DNA of 12,916 bases, taken from the NCBI GenBank assembly GCA_946885925.1, contig CAMPHP010000025.1, forward strand, positions 1-12,916, given 5' to 3'. Source of the stretch: an uncultured Litorilinea sp. (lineage in GTDB: Bacteria; Chloroflexota; Anaerolineae; Caldilineales; Caldilineaceae). Made by a program: the position numbers and the translations under genes. The notes beneath the pieces were generated by a model, which worked only from the letters and a program-made list of their open reading frames with translations, was not told the origin of the DNA and did not search any database. Shown here piece after piece: positions 1-6,778 of this stretch; position 1 is the stretch's first letter; every line of letters begins with the position of its first letter.

Positions 1-1
1 G

Positions 2-823
2 CGCGGGTTGGCAGCGGGAGCAGGCATCAGCTTTGAGGAGGCATTGCTTTGTCAAGCACGTGCCGAAGCAGGGCGCGTGCCGGATGGAGGCTGTACGGCC
101 TTTGCCTTGCAGGGGGCTGCTACGGCGGATGGAAGGCTGTTGGTGGGCCAAAACCAAGACTTGGAGCCGGAATATGCGGACGTGGCGATCCTGCTGCGGG
201 TGAAGCCATACGATGGTCGCCCGCGCGCATTGATCTTCACCTTTGCGGGACAGTTGGGCTATTCTGGCATGAACGAGCATGGACTGTGCCACTTTGCCAA
301 TGCGCTCTATGATGCGCCGTGGCAGTTGGGGTTGCCCCATTATCCACTCAAGCGAGTGATGTTGGAGCAGCGGCGTGCTGATGAGTGTGTGGCGATCTTG
401 GCGCAACATCGTACCTGTTCCGCGGCCAATGCGTTGATTGCGGATGCCGAGGGCAATGTGCGCGATGTGGAAGTGCGCCCAGAGGGGATTGCCCAATTTC
501 GTGACGACCACCCCGACTGGGTAATCCATGCCAACCATTATCTGACATCCCAGTTTGCTTGCCACGAAACCAACTCGCTACAGGATTCTTGCCCGCGCCT
601 AGACCGTATGCGTGAACTGGTACAGGCCGAGTGGGGAAGTGTGACTGTAGCCACCATGCAGCGGCTCTTGGCCGATCATCAAGGTGATCCCGCTGGCATC
701 TGCCGTCACGGTGATCGCGGGATGCACTCGATTTCCGGGTATATTGCCGAGCCGCTTGACCGGGTTTTGCATGTGCGCCGGGGACATGGCTGTTTGGGCA
801 GTTGGACAACCTATGAGGTGTAG
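2..823 (+). CDS. C45-family autoproteolytic acyltransferase/hydrolase (5' truncated by window edge)
   Basis: This is probably an N-terminal-nucleophile amidohydrolase of peptidase family C45 (acyl-CoA:6-aminopenicillanate acyltransferase-like). Members self-cleave at a Gly-Cys bond and use the freed Cys to hydrolyse or transfer N-acyl groups. The reading frame is open from the first bases of the window. A TTG at position 8 is the first possible start, but family members are usually 340-390 residues and only about 271 are visible, so the true start most likely lies upstream. The diagnostic motif is VPDGGCTAFAL, with the candidate Gly-Cys cleavage site at codons 89-91/92-94. It is followed by GQNQDLEP, matching the NxD segment after the nucleophile. 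The C-terminal HSISGYIAEP and GCLGSW segments also fit. A strong terminator follows the stop at once, so this gene ends its transcript. The natural substrate is unknown; the downstream isomerase and SDR suggest catabolism rather than antibiotic synthesis. Confidence 0.8.
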   Translation, partial: RGLAAGAGISFEEALLCQARAEAGRVPDGGCTAFALQGAATADGRLLVGQNQDLEPEYADVAILLRVKPYDGRPRALIFTFAGQLGYSGMNEHGLCHFANALYDAPWQLGLPHYPLKRVMLEQRRADECVAILAQHRTCSAANALIADAEGNVRDVEVRPEGIAQFRDDHPDWVIHANHYLTSQFACHETNSLQDSCPRLDRMRELVQAEWGSVTVATMQRLLADHQGDPAGICRHGDRGMHSISGYIAEPLDRVLHVRRGHGCLGSWTTYEV

Positions 824-831
824 TGTTTGAT

Positions 832-875
832 CGCACCCAGAAGCTAGATGCTTCTGGGTGCGTTTTGTTCTTTTC
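832..875 (+). terminator. Rho-independent terminator after the C45 hydrolase
   Basis: A perfect 13-bp stem (cgcacccagaagc at 832-844, gcttctgggtgcg at 850-862) with a 5-nt loop is followed directly by the T-rich run ttttgttcttttctt. It begins nine bases after the hydrolase stop codon. It should insulate the isomerase gene that starts at 911. Confidence 0.93.
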
Positions 876-910
876 TTACCCGCTCCCTTTCCCACTAGAA
901 ACGAGAAACC

Positions 911-1792
911 ATGCGATTAGCAACCACGGTGATGATGCCCGCGGACTTGCGCCAGGTGGATGATGCGGTCGCCCAGCGGCTGCGTGCGGCTGGATTTGTA
1001 GGCTGTACTTGTTTTTTCAATGATCCCCTCTCTCCACTCAGCGGGCCGGAACTGGATCAACTGCGTGACACGCTCTGGCGCAATGGTGTTGGCATTGCCC
1101 AGGTCAACGGGCGTTATGAGTCTATGGTCAATCCTGATGAGAGATTGCGACAGAAGGGTATTGAGACCTATCTGGCGTTGATTCAGATTTGTGCGCGCTT
1201 GCAAGCTGACAATGTCTATGTGCGTCCTGGTTCCATGAACCCAGGGGGGCACTGGTGGCCCCATCCGGAGAACCATAGCGTGGCGACGATTGACCGGCTG
1301 GTGGATAGCCTGCGCCAGCTCTCTACCGCTGCTGAAGAGGCCGGTGTGGTCGTGGTGGTGGAAGGGCATACAGTGTCGCCATTGGACACCGCCGCCAAAG
1401 TGCGCGAAGTGATTGACAGAGTGGGATCACCTGCCTTGAAGTTTAACTGTGACCCGGTGAACTTTGTCTCCTGTGTCCAGGATGTTTATCACTCGCAGCG
1501 GGTGCTGGATGACCTCTTTGACACCCTGGGTGATCTAAACTGGGCGGTTCATGCCAAAGATATGAACATTGAAGACCGTCATGTGGTACATATCAGCGAA
1601 GTCGTAATGGGGCGCGGTCACATGGACTTGGGCCATATGCTCAAGCGTTTTGAGGCAGTACGGCCCGAAGGGTATGTGATCGTGGAGCATTTACCCGATG
1701 ACCTGATTCCCGAAGCGCGCGATGCACTGCTGGCTGCGGCGGCCAAGGTTGGCATTACGTGGCACGATCAGCCCCATGCGCTTAAAGCATGA
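911..1792 (+). CDS. sugar phosphate isomerase/epimerase family TIM-barrel protein
   Basis: This 293-residue protein belongs to the xylose-isomerase-like/AP-endonuclease-2 TIM-barrel superfamily (PF01261 type). These are cytosolic, metal-dependent isomerases, epimerases or dehydratases of sugars and sugar-like compounds. Four acidic/His residues sit where the family binds its divalent metal: Glu151 (VVVEGH), Asp181 (NCDPVNF), His214 (VHAKD) and Glu259 (VIVEHL). The DPVN and HAKD motifs are strongly characteristic. The length is typical. The ATG at 911 has only a weak purine-rich ribosome site (gaaacgag). A terminator lies just upstream and no convincing promoter fits in the 48 bases between, so transcription could rely on read-through or an unrecognised promoter. 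It precedes an SDR in the same direction, as in polyol, inositol or sugar-acid catabolic loci. The exact substrate is not readable. Confidence 0.82.
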   Translation: MRLATTVMMPADLRQVDDAVAQRLRAAGFVGCTCFFNDPLSPLSGPELDQLRDTLWRNGVGIAQVNGRYESMVNPDERLRQKGIETYLALIQICARLQADNVYVRPGSMNPGGHWWPHPENHSVATIDRLVDSLRQLSTAAEEAGVVVVVEGHTVSPLDTAAKVREVIDRVGSPALKFNCDPVNFVSCVQDVYHSQRVLDDLFDTLGDLNWAVHAKDMNIEDRHVVHISEVVMGRGHMDLGHMLKRFEAVRPEGYVIVEHLPDDLIPEARDALLAAAAKVGITWHDQPHALKA

Positions 1793-1816
1793 CCTTTCCA
1801 ACATAACATTCCGAAA

Positions 1817-1852
1817 GCATCAATACAAGCATCAATACAAGCATCAATACAA
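1817..1852. repeat. three perfect tandem copies of a 12-bp unit
   Basis: The unit gcatcaatacaa occurs at 1817-1828, 1829-1840 and 1841-1852 without a mismatch and is followed by a partial gc. The array sits in the 81-nt gap between the isomerase stop and the SDR start. It ends 21 bases before the SDR ATG, in the probable 5' leader. Confidence 0.97.
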
Positions 1853-1873
1853 GCTAGAGTCAAAAGGATTCTC

Positions 1874-2644
1874 ATGACACAAGCAGCATATCCGGGTGAT
1901 CTCACCGGCAAGGTTATCGTGGTAACGGGTGGTGCCCAAGGCATTGGTGGCGCTGCGGCGCGGCTTTGTGCCGAGCGGGGCGGGCAGGTGGTGATTGCCG
2001 ATTGGAATGCCACCACAGGCGCGGCAGCCGCGGCAGCATTGAACGAAGCGGGTTATCGTGCCTGTTTCCACCAGGTAGACGTGCGCTCGCCAGAGGCAGT
2101 TCAACAGTTGATGAATGAAGTGCAGGCACAGTATGGACGGCTGGATGTGTTGGTCTGTGCGGCGGGAATTTTTAAGGGGGCCTTCCAACCGCCCGATGAA
2201 CTGACCGTAGAGGATTTTGACGCAGTGATTGATGTGAATCTCAAAGGGGTCTTTCTCTGCACCAAATACGCCATGCCGCTCTTTGATGCGCGTGGCGGTG
2301 GGGGGACTATCATTATTGTCGGGTCGCCCGCAGGCGTGACGGGAGCCAGCGGCTCGTTGGCCTATGGTGCGAGCAAGGGGGGCGTCAACGGTTATGGCAT
2401 GACCTTAGCGCGCCATATTGCCAATCGCGCCATACGTGTCAATGTGATTTGTCCCGGTGGCATTAATACCGAGTTGAAGTTGGGCGTTGTGCAAGAGGAT
2501 GCGCGGCGGCATGGCAGGTCGGTGGATAACGCGTTGAGTGAAGCCAAGCAGCAGTTGGGCGAGCCTGAAGGGGTGGGGCGCGTGATCGCTTTCCTGGCAT
2601 CGGATGAAGCAGAGTATATGCGCGGGACGCTTTATACGCGCTAA
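1874..2644 (+). CDS. SDR-family NAD(P)-dependent oxidoreductase, shortened C terminus
   Basis: This classical short-chain dehydrogenase/reductase (256 residues) has a Rossmann fold and should oxidise a hydroxyl or reduce a carbonyl using NAD(P). Visible motifs are the cofactor-binding TGGAQGIG (18-25), Asp70, the CAAG segment (95-98), Asn122, and the catalytic Ser151, Tyr164 and Lys168 (YGASK). ICPGGINTE follows at the cofactor nicotinamide side. The start is fixed by an aaaagga ribosome site seven bases before ATG 1874. The protein stops at EAEYMRGTLYTR, whereas relatives continue about ten residues through a conserved VDGG tail used in subunit packing. None of the three frames after the stop supplies that tail, so this is a real shortening and not a simple frameshift. 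It follows the isomerase and may act on its product. It could be functional or a newly damaged gene. Confidence 0.88.
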   Translation: MTQAAYPGDLTGKVIVVTGGAQGIGGAAARLCAERGGQVVIADWNATTGAAAAAALNEAGYRACFHQVDVRSPEAVQQLMNEVQAQYGRLDVLVCAAGIFKGAFQPPDELTVEDFDAVIDVNLKGVFLCTKYAMPLFDARGGGGTIIIVGSPAGVTGASGSLAYGASKGGVNGYGMTLARHIANRAIRVNVICPGGINTELKLGVVQEDARRHGRSVDNALSEAKQQLGEPEGVGRVIAFLASDEAEYMRGTLYTR

Positions 2645-2652
2645 ATTGGGGC

Positions 2653-2681
2653 TTGACACAATAGATAATTTGTTCTATTTT
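2653..2681 (+). promoter_or_regulatory. sigma70-type promoter for the MoaD-like/BNR gene pair, with overlapping inverted repeat
   Basis: A perfect -35 box TTGACA (2653-2658), a 17-base spacer and a -10 box TATTTT (2676-2681, four of six consensus bases) lie 9 to 37 bases after the SDR stop and 27 bases before ATG 2708. The arms ACACAA/TAGA (2656-2665) and TCTA/TTTTGTGT (2674-2685) form an imperfect inverted repeat with a 2-base bulge. It spans most of the promoter and could be an operator. Confidence 0.6.
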
Positions 2682-2707
2682 GTGTGTGGACCAGAAAGGA
2701 TGTTCGC

Positions 2708-2983
2708 ATGCCGCAAGTGAAATTAACCGCTCATCTGGGCAAGTTCTTTCCGGACACACACAGAATTTTACAAGTAGACGGCAGCACGATACGCGAGATT
2801 GTGACCCAGCTCAATCTCCAGTGTCCGGGGCTGGGCGACTATCTTGTAACTGAACAAGGCAGCCTTCGCCAGCATGTCAACATCTTTGTCAATGGCACGA
2901 TGATCAAAGACCGCGCCACCTTGCAAGATGTTGTTGCGGCGGAGAGCGAAATCTACATTGTACAAGCTCTTTCAGGGGGATAG
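2708..2983 (+). CDS. MoaD/ThiS-family ubiquitin-fold protein with C-terminal Gly-Gly
   Basis: This small beta-grasp protein (91 residues) resembles MoaD, ThiS and prokaryotic ubiquitin-like small modifiers. Such proteins are adenylated at a C-terminal Gly-Gly by an E1-like enzyme. They then act either as thiocarboxylate sulfur donors or as protein modifiers. The protein ends exactly in ALSGG. The core segment RQHVNIFVNG (55-64) is typical of the family, and EIYIVQALSGG is the expected last strand and tail. A GTG 24 bases upstream is also in frame, but ATG 2708 has the better ribosome site (agaaagga, 7-base spacer). The BNR propeller gene begins 16 bases downstream, so the two are almost certainly cotranscribed. 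No ThiF/MoeB-type E1, MoaE or cysteine synthase is nearby, so its partner must be encoded elsewhere. This argues against calling it thiS or moaD. Confidence 0.85.
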   Translation: MPQVKLTAHLGKFFPDTHRILQVDGSTIREIVTQLNLQCPGLGDYLVTEQGSLRQHVNIFVNGTMIKDRATLQDVVAAESEIYIVQALSGG

Positions 2984-2999
2984 GCGAAAGGAAACCACC

Positions 3000-4079
3000 A
3001 TGTCTAGACAGCTATTGGTTGGCACCCGCAAGGGGTTGCATACCTATGAATATGACAACGGCAAGTGGTGTTTTGTGCGCGAGAACTTCCGCGGGGTTCC
3101 CGTTTCCTTCGCTACCGCTGATCCACGGCATGGTACCTTGTGGGCCTGTTTGGATCATGGGCATTGGGGGACAAAATTGCATCGCTCTACGGACGAGGGA
3201 CGCAGTTGGGAAGAGATTCCTGCCCCCAGATATCCCCTTGATAGCCTGCGCCCCGATGGGCAACCGGCAGCAACGAGCTATCTTTGGATTGTGCAGCCGG
3301 GCGGCAATGACCAGCCACAGCGATTGTATATCGGCACTGAACCGGGCGGGTTGTTTCAAAGTGACGATGGCGGCGACTCTTTTCAATTAGTCGAATCGTT
3401 GTGGCAGCATTCTTCGCGTGAAAATTGGTTTGGCGGCGGTCGCGACCATCCAGGATTGTGTTCGATTTGCGTTGACCCGCGTGATAGCAATCATCTCATG
3501 GTGGGGATCAGCGTGGGTGGTGTCTACGAAACATTTGATGGTGGGGAGTCGTGGGAAGGGCGCAACAAGGGACTCTATGCGGATTATCTGCCAGACCCCT
3601 ATGCAGCCTATGGGCACGATCCCCATTTTATGGTGATGTCCCCCTCCAACCCAGAGGTACTCTGGCAGCAGAATCACTGTGGCGTTTTTCGGACTGCCGA
3701 TGGCGCACAGAATTGGGAGAATATTTCGCAAGCGGGTGGACCTGTCTATTTTGGCTTCCCTATCGCGATTGACCCGAAGGATGCCAATGTCGCGTGGGTG
3801 GTGCCCGCGGTAGACGCTGAGTTTCGCGTGCCAGTGGACGGGGCGCTCTGTGTCTGTCGCACCGATGACGGTGGCAAGAGTTGGAAAGATTTTCGTGCAG
3901 GATTACCCCAAGAGAATTGTTATGATGTCGTCTTTCGCCATGCGCTTGACGTGCGTGGCGATTCGCTAATCATGGGCACAGTCAATGGCAATCTCTATCT
4001 GTCAGAGGATCGGGGCGAGTCGTGGTGTTCCTTGACCCACAACCTGGCGACGGTTTATAGCGTGCGCTTTGTGGGATAG
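3000..4079 (+). CDS. BNR/Asp-box beta-propeller protein (sialidase/VPS10-like repeat protein)
   Basis: This 359-residue repeat protein has six Asp-box motifs (S/T-x-D-x-G-x-S/T-W): STDEGRSW (63-70), SDDGGDSF (121-128), TFDGGESW (178-185), TADGAQNW (232-239), TDDGGKSW (288-295) and SEDRGESW (335-342). This predicts a beta-propeller of about six to seven blades, as in sialidases, photosystem II Hcf136-like proteins and VPS10 domains. No signal peptide or membrane segment is visible, so it is probably cytoplasmic. The Arg triad and Tyr/Glu pair of true sialidases cannot be assigned, so an enzymatic label would be unsafe. An upstream in-frame start exists inside the MoaD-like gene, but ATG 3000 has a gaaagg ribosome site and begins with the conserved-looking LLVGTRKGL strand. 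The tight link to a Gly-Gly ubiquitin-fold protein is the main functional clue: it may be a partner, a target or a scaffold. Confidence 0.85.
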   Translation: MSRQLLVGTRKGLHTYEYDNGKWCFVRENFRGVPVSFATADPRHGTLWACLDHGHWGTKLHRSTDEGRSWEEIPAPRYPLDSLRPDGQPAATSYLWIVQPGGNDQPQRLYIGTEPGGLFQSDDGGDSFQLVESLWQHSSRENWFGGGRDHPGLCSICVDPRDSNHLMVGISVGGVYETFDGGESWEGRNKGLYADYLPDPYAAYGHDPHFMVMSPSNPEVLWQQNHCGVFRTADGAQNWENISQAGGPVYFGFPIAIDPKDANVAWVVPAVDAEFRVPVDGALCVCRTDDGGKSWKDFRAGLPQENCYDVVFRHALDVRGDSLIMGTVNGNLYLSEDRGESWCSLTHNLATVYSVRFVG

Positions 4080-4095
4080 TGCTGGGTTGAGATGG

Positions 4096-4138
4096 CCTTC
4101 CTCGAAGCCGGGAATTCTTTGGGTGGCTTCGTGGAAGG
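4096..4138. other. long hairpin downstream of the BNR gene, no U-tract
   Basis: The arms ccttcctcgaagcc (4096-4109) and ggcttcgtggaagg (4125-4138) pair over 14 positions with one mismatch around a 15-nt loop. No T-run follows on either strand, so this is not a standard intrinsic terminator. It may stabilise the 3' end of the mRNA or assist factor-dependent termination. Confidence 0.6.
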
Positions 4139-4177
4139 TGGTTGACCAAATGAATCTGTAACTTGCTAAGGTGCCTA

Positions 4178-4828
4178 ATGGAGATTCCCGCTAGCGTAGA
4201 AGAGCTTAACAGCCAATACCGCCGCCCATCTGGAAGCCTCGGCAGGAAGATTGGCGGCGAGATGGCGCGCGACCATCTGCCCGAAAATCTTTGGACGGTG
4301 GCACGACTCGATCCAAGACCATCAGAGCGTATCCTCGAAATCGGCTTTGGGCCAGGTGTAGCGATTGCAGAGCTTGCTAAGGTTGTGACAAGCGGTTTGG
4401 TTGCTGGGATTGATTTTTCAGAGACGATGGTTGAAGAGGCTAGTGCAAGGAACGCGGCGGCGATCCTGGCCGGGCTGGTTGACCTGCGCTATGGCGATGC
4501 TGCCGAACTCCCTTTTGCTGATGCTTCGTTTGATAAGGCGTATAGTATTCACAGCATCTACTTTTGGTCGAGGCCGCTGGATGCACTGCGCGAGTTACAG
4601 CGCGTGCTGAAGCCAGGTGGAATGCTCGTGATCACCATGCTGCCCAAGGACAAGTGGCCCGCCAATGCGCCAGGCTCGCCGCTTGCGTTTGGCACTGCGG
4701 AATGTATTCCTTATTTTGGCAGCGAGCTAGAGGAAATGATGATCGCAGCGGGTTTTCACAGCACGCGAATTGAAGCTGATGAACCATCGGCAGGCGCATC
4801 TAATTTTTCAGTGGTTGGTGTGAAGTAA
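4178..4828 (+). CDS. class I SAM-dependent methyltransferase
   Basis: This is a Methyltransf_11-type Rossmann methyltransferase of 216 residues that transfers a methyl group from S-adenosylmethionine to an unidentified small molecule. Motif I is ILEIGFGPG (52-60) and the motif II acid is in GIDFSETM (78-84). YGDAAELPF (105-113) is the adenine-contacting segment, and LKPGGMLVITML (144-155) is the typical post-strand loop and strand. ATG 4178 was chosen over the in-frame TTG 4163 because a taagg ribosome site lies six bases before it. The gene stands alone on the plus strand between the BNR gene and a convergent hydrolase. Its last 29 bases overlap the end of that hydrolase on the other strand. 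UbiE-like and small-molecule O- or C-methyltransferases share these motifs, so the substrate cannot be assigned. Confidence 0.86.
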   Translation: MEIPASVEELNSQYRRPSGSLGRKIGGEMARDHLPENLWTVARLDPRPSERILEIGFGPGVAIAELAKVVTSGLVAGIDFSETMVEEASARNAAAILAGLVDLRYGDAAELPFADASFDKAYSIHSIYFWSRPLDALRELQRVLKPGGMLVITMLPKDKWPANAPGSPLAFGTAECIPYFGSELEEMMIAAGFHSTRIEADEPSAGASNFSVVGVK

Positions 4829-6044
4829 GTGTCCCTCCCAGGTGTTCAGCGTTTGTCCCTTTTCCGTTCGACTGAAGAACCGTTAGGCCAAATTTACGCA
4901 CGTTTTCAGCGAAATAGTCATGATGCTCGGTTAAGCCCATGTGCTTCGCCGGGACGAGCGGTACCGGTTTTGAGTCCAAAATATTCTCGTGAATAAATTC
5001 GCTGGCTTCAGGTTTGCAGACTGGATCGTGATCACCAGCCACGACCAAGGTAGGGATGTCGATGGTCGGAAGCGTGTCGGTGGCGTCATACTTGAGCATC
5101 CCAAACATGCCGTGCGCCAGTACAGAGGGCGGTGCATAGAGCATGTAGCGGGTCGCCCAATCCACTTGATCCCAGCTTTCTGTGCCTGCATAGCCCGTCT
5201 GTTTGGTGCCTAGCTGGGCTGTCCCATTCAAGTAGCTCATCCAGTTCATCAGCCAGACTAAGGGTGATAGCCAGATCGTCAGATAAAGCAAGGGAACGAT
5301 GACTGGACGCTCTAGTGCTGTATAAATCGGTGCGCCTTTGACCGTCCTTACCGGATTGGTATAGGTAGTATGGGCAAGCACCAATCCCTTCACCCGCGTG
5401 CCGAGATCTTGGGGAAAGAGACGGCAAAAGGTTTGGGTAATCATGCCGCCGATGCTGTGCCCCAGCAGGATAGCTGGGCGTCCAGCGGCAAAGCCTAGCA
5501 CTGCCTCTAGATCGCGTGCAAGATTTTCCAGGCTATAGTCACGATTTTCGGGCCGCGTGGAGAGTCCTAAACCAGGCAGATCCCAGACAATGAGCCGGAA
5601 CTGGTCAGTCAATTCCCGTTTTAGATAGTGCCACTCGGTACTATTCATGCCCCAGCCGTGGGTCAAAACAATGGGTGGACCATCTGCTGGCCCGTAGAAC
5701 TCTACGTGTAGCTCAGAGCCATCAGGACGCTTGAGGCGCTGCACGGTTCCTTCGCGCGTCATGCGAGGTGGGTCTAGTTTGGAATCGCCTCTATTTCTGC
5801 TCCCCATAACCACACGCAGGATCAGCCCGCCCAAGAAGGTCCAAGTGAGCAAAAGCAACCCCGCGACCAACATCGCAGTGAGTGCGTTAAAGCCAAAATT
5901 GGGATCGAAGATATAGCGGTTCAGATCAGGGTTATAGGTCCAAACGCGTTGATACCATTCATAAAGGAGATAAACTGCGCTCCCAATGATGCCGAAGGAG
6001 AGCAAGCCTAGTAACCAAGTTGTGATGATAAGTGGTGGGATCAT
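4800..6044 (-). CDS. membrane-anchored alpha/beta-fold hydrolase
   Basis: This 414-residue protein has two hydrophobic N-terminal segments, about residues 5-28 and 54-80, followed by an alpha/beta-hydrolase domain from about residue 100. It is therefore likely a membrane-tethered esterase, lipase or epoxide-hydrolase-like enzyme. The oxyanion segment is THGWG (128-132). The nucleophile elbow is GHSIGG, with Ser197. The acid is in GDHD (Asp338 or Asp340) and the catalytic His is His368 (AKHMGL). A hydrophobic stretch at about 247-268 lies in the cap region and could touch the membrane. The tail after residue 390 (rich in Gly, Asn and Thr) looks disordered and overlaps the convergent methyltransferase gene. 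ATG 6044 has no good ribosome site, so the exact start is uncertain, though both membrane segments require a start close to it. It follows the ferritin-like gene after a 125-nt gap holding a strong hairpin. Confidence 0.85.
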   Translation of the reverse strand: MIPPLIITTWLLGLLSFGIIGSAVYLLYEWYQRVWTYNPDLNRYIFDPNFGFNALTAMLVAGLLLLTWTFLGGLILRVVMGSRNRGDSKLDPPRMTREGTVQRLKRPDGSELHVEFYGPADGPPIVLTHGWGMNSTEWHYLKRELTDQFRLIVWDLPGLGLSTRPENRDYSLENLARDLEAVLGFAAGRPAILLGHSIGGMITQTFCRLFPQDLGTRVKGLVLAHTTYTNPVRTVKGAPIYTALERPVIVPLLYLTIWLSPLVWLMNWMSYLNGTAQLGTKQTGYAGTESWDQVDWATRYMLYAPPSVLAHGMFGMLKYDATDTLPTIDIPTLVVAGDHDPVCKPEASEFIHENILDSKPVPLVPAKHMGLTEHHDYFAENVRKFGLTVLQSNGKGTNAEHLGGTLTSHQPLKN

Positions 6045-6083
6045 AGGAAGTTCGGATACTCCAGTAAGTATATTGGCAGATCA

Positions 6084-6125
6084 AGGGTGCTCGACACTTT
6101 CATCATTCTAGGTGTCGAGCACCCT
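6084..6125. other. perfect 14-bp hairpin between the ferritin-like and hydrolase genes
   Basis: agggtgctcgacac (6084-6097) and its exact reverse complement (6112-6125) flank a 14-nt loop. There is no U-tract on either side. The flanking genes run on the minus strand, so it would lie between the ferritin-like stop and the hydrolase start. It could be a processing or stability element, a regulator site or a small repetitive palindrome. Confidence 0.85.
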
Positions 6126-6169
6126 ACGACTACTTGACCGTATGCTTCTTAAAGCAAGCGGACTTCAAT

Positions 6170-6778
6170 TTAGGTGGTACGATGACCGTTACCATTGCCG
6201 GAAGGTTTCCAGGCATTCTGTGTGTTGTTAACGGCCTGCTGGGCACTGCCCTCGATCACATTCAAGCCATCATCCTTCAGCTCCGCAACCACGACGCTAG
6301 GAATGATCTGGTTCAACTCCATGATAATCGGGGTGTAGTGTTGCAAATGGCGCAAGGCTAAGGACGCTGTTCCCTGGTCTTGAAGCGCTAAACCCGTTGT
6401 ATGCAGCATGGTATAGGCAATTGCGGCCAAATTTAGCGCCGTGTAGTCATCACGCAACATCTTGGAGACTTGTTCGGATCGGATCTTGTCGTACATCCCC
6501 GCAACAGCCCCCAGAGCACTGGTGGCAACTTCCTTGATCCCCTTGGCAGGATCGCCGCCAATGGATTCTAGATGTTGCTTGAGGTGCTGCGAATGTTGCT
6601 CCGCATACTGCAGGATGTTTTGAATAATCCGACTTGCTTGCGGGTTGTTCAAAACATCTTTGTCCTCAGCCTGACGTTTGACGGCATTCGCAATATGCTC
6701 CTCGATAGCGATCATATCGCTCACATATTGCTGCAACGTATCACTGCGTGCCTGCATGGCCTTTTCTTGTGTACTCAT
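6170..6778 (-). CDS. ferritin-like four-helix-bundle protein
   Basis: This 202-residue, almost wholly helical protein resembles the ferritin-like/DUF892 (YciF-like) stress proteins. Candidate di-metal ligands lie on successive helices: Glu26, Glu27 and His28 in the first, then Glu60, His62 and His65 in the second within the segment YAEQHSQHLKQHLESIGGDP. Asp111 and His145/His148 may contribute from later helices. The HLxxHLExxGGDP turn is typical of ferritin-like domains. The tail after residue 185 (Asn-, Gly- and His-rich) is low complexity and probably disordered. ATG 6778 is fixed by a strong gggaggt ribosome site (6782-6788). It may protect against oxidative or general stress, but metal binding cannot be confirmed from sequence. 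It is downstream of a DNA-repair glycosylase on the same strand, 154 nt away, so it may have its own promoter; none is convincing. Confidence 0.7.
   Translation of the reverse strand: MSTQEKAMQARSDTLQQYVSDMIAIEEHIANAVKRQAEDKDVLNNPQASRIIQNILQYAEQHSQHLKQHLESIGGDPAKGIKEVATSALGAVAGMYDKIRSEQVSKMLRDDYTALNLAAIAYTMLHTTGLALQDQGTASLALRHLQHYTPIIMELNQIIPSVVVAELKDDGLNVIEGSAQQAVNNTQNAWKPSGNGNGHRTT

Noticed and set aside
348..836. Long minus-strand open frame opposite the C45 gene
   Set aside because: It is antisense to a well-supported gene, with no ribosome site or recognisable domain. It is a shadow frame.
2708..2983. Calling the small gene thiS or moaD outright
   Set aside because: No thiamine or molybdopterin genes are nearby, and the Gly-Gly ubiquitin fold is shared by several distinct systems.
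2928..2999. Upstream start for the BNR protein inside the ubiquitin-fold gene
   Set aside because: It would overlap the Gly-Gly protein's gene. ATG 3000 has a good ribosome site and begins the first propeller strand.
3000..4079. Calling the BNR protein a sialidase
   Set aside because: Asp boxes are structural repeats. The sialidase Arg triad and Tyr nucleophile could not be assigned, and there is no export signal.
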